Assembly: GCA_003486725.1 (NCBI GenBank)
Contig: DNGD01000037.1
Location: forward strand, 9,532 to 14,992
Origin: Rhodospirillaceae bacterium
GTDB lineage: Bacteria > Pseudomonadota > Alphaproteobacteria > UBA9219
Direction: 5' to 3'
DNA: 5,461 bases
Translations under genes and position numbers: made by a program
The notes under the pieces: generated by a model
What the model was told of the DNA's origin: nothing
The model's database searches: none
What the model saw: the letters and a program-made list of their open reading frames with translations, nothing else
Part shown: one piece after another, positions 5,214-5,461 of the stretch
How the letters are laid out: each line of letters begins with the position of its first letter
Position numbering within the stretch: position 1 is the stretch's first letter

Positions 5214-5461
5214 TTAAGGCTGGTGTACGCCGTTTGTTTTCTGAAACTGGATGATCCGGTTGGCCAATCCTAAAACATAACTTCCTGACCGCGCGAGCGG
5301 GCTCCAATTTTCAATGGAGGATATGTTCTTTTCCTGTTTCACCTGACCGATAAACGCAGAGACCTTTTCCTTGCCTTCCGCACTGTAGATCGCAATCGGT
5401 GGCAGAGGCTTGGAAAACTGCTTGCAGGCTATGCTCAGATCGACAAGCATTTTCATGGCGG
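5214..5461 (-). CDS. Hypothetical protein, C-terminal part (runs off right edge)
   Basis: About 80 residues are visible, ending at a TAA at 5214-5216. The frame remains open beyond the ATG at 5456 to the window edge, and no ribosome binding site can be seen in the five remaining bases, so the true start may lie outside. I do not recognise the family. The visible sequence is a mixed alpha/beta-looking, soluble segment: MLVDLSIACKQFSKPLPPIAIY, then a charged stretch GKEKVSAFIGQVKQEKN, then NWSPLARSGSYVLGLANRIIQFQK. There is no membrane segment. It converges with the hypothetical gene at 4372, with the palindromic repeat cluster between their stop codons. Confidence 0.5.
   Translation of the reverse strand, partial: AMKMLVDLSIACKQFSKPLPPIAIYSAEGKEKVSAFIGQVKQEKNISSIENWSPLARSGSYVLGLANRIIQFQKTNGVHQP

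Overview
The window looks like part of a Gram-negative bacterial chromosome, most likely alphaproteobacterial. Support for this is a KdsD enzyme of the lipopolysaccharide Kdo pathway, a partner-switching regulatory module, moderate GC, and dispersed palindromic repeats headed by GTCATCC, a style common in alphaproteobacteria. The taxonomic call is an inference; no rRNA or tRNA gene is present.

Positions 1-1229 carry three tightly packed plus-strand genes: the C-terminal part of a SpoIIE/PP2C-type phosphatase, a STAS-domain anti-sigma-factor antagonist that keeps the phosphorylatable serine, and a small GHKL/HATPase_c anti-sigma kinase-like protein. Together they form an RsbU-RsbV-RsbW-type partner-switching cassette. 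The kinase activates or inactivates the STAS protein by phosphorylation and the phosphatase reverses this. The final target, a sigma factor or other effector, is not in the window. kdsD (arabinose-5-phosphate isomerase) follows on the same strand after a 69-base gap that contains a perfect 9-bp hairpin.

Positions 2292-3029 look like accessory DNA. A pair of identical 18-bp AT-rich palindromes 33 bp apart lies upstream of a gene for a mobile mystery protein A-like XRE/HTH protein. That protein has an unusual strongly acidic C-terminus, and the usual Fic-type partner (mobile mystery protein B) is absent. A convergent minus-strand gene for a divergent DHH/DHHA1 phosphoesterase ends 3 bases from it. 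Across a 250-base divergent promoter region lies a plus-strand gene of unknown function (4372-4929).

Positions 4930-5213 are non-coding. They hold a mosaic of palindromic repeats, including two inverted copies of one repeat unit whose ends are conserved but whose hairpin cores differ in sequence while remaining self-complementary. Beyond this is the end of a minus-strand gene of unknown function that runs off the right edge. The most interesting parts are this repeat, the twin palindrome with its orphan MmpA-like regulator, and the kinase-like and DHH proteins that lack canonical active-site residues.
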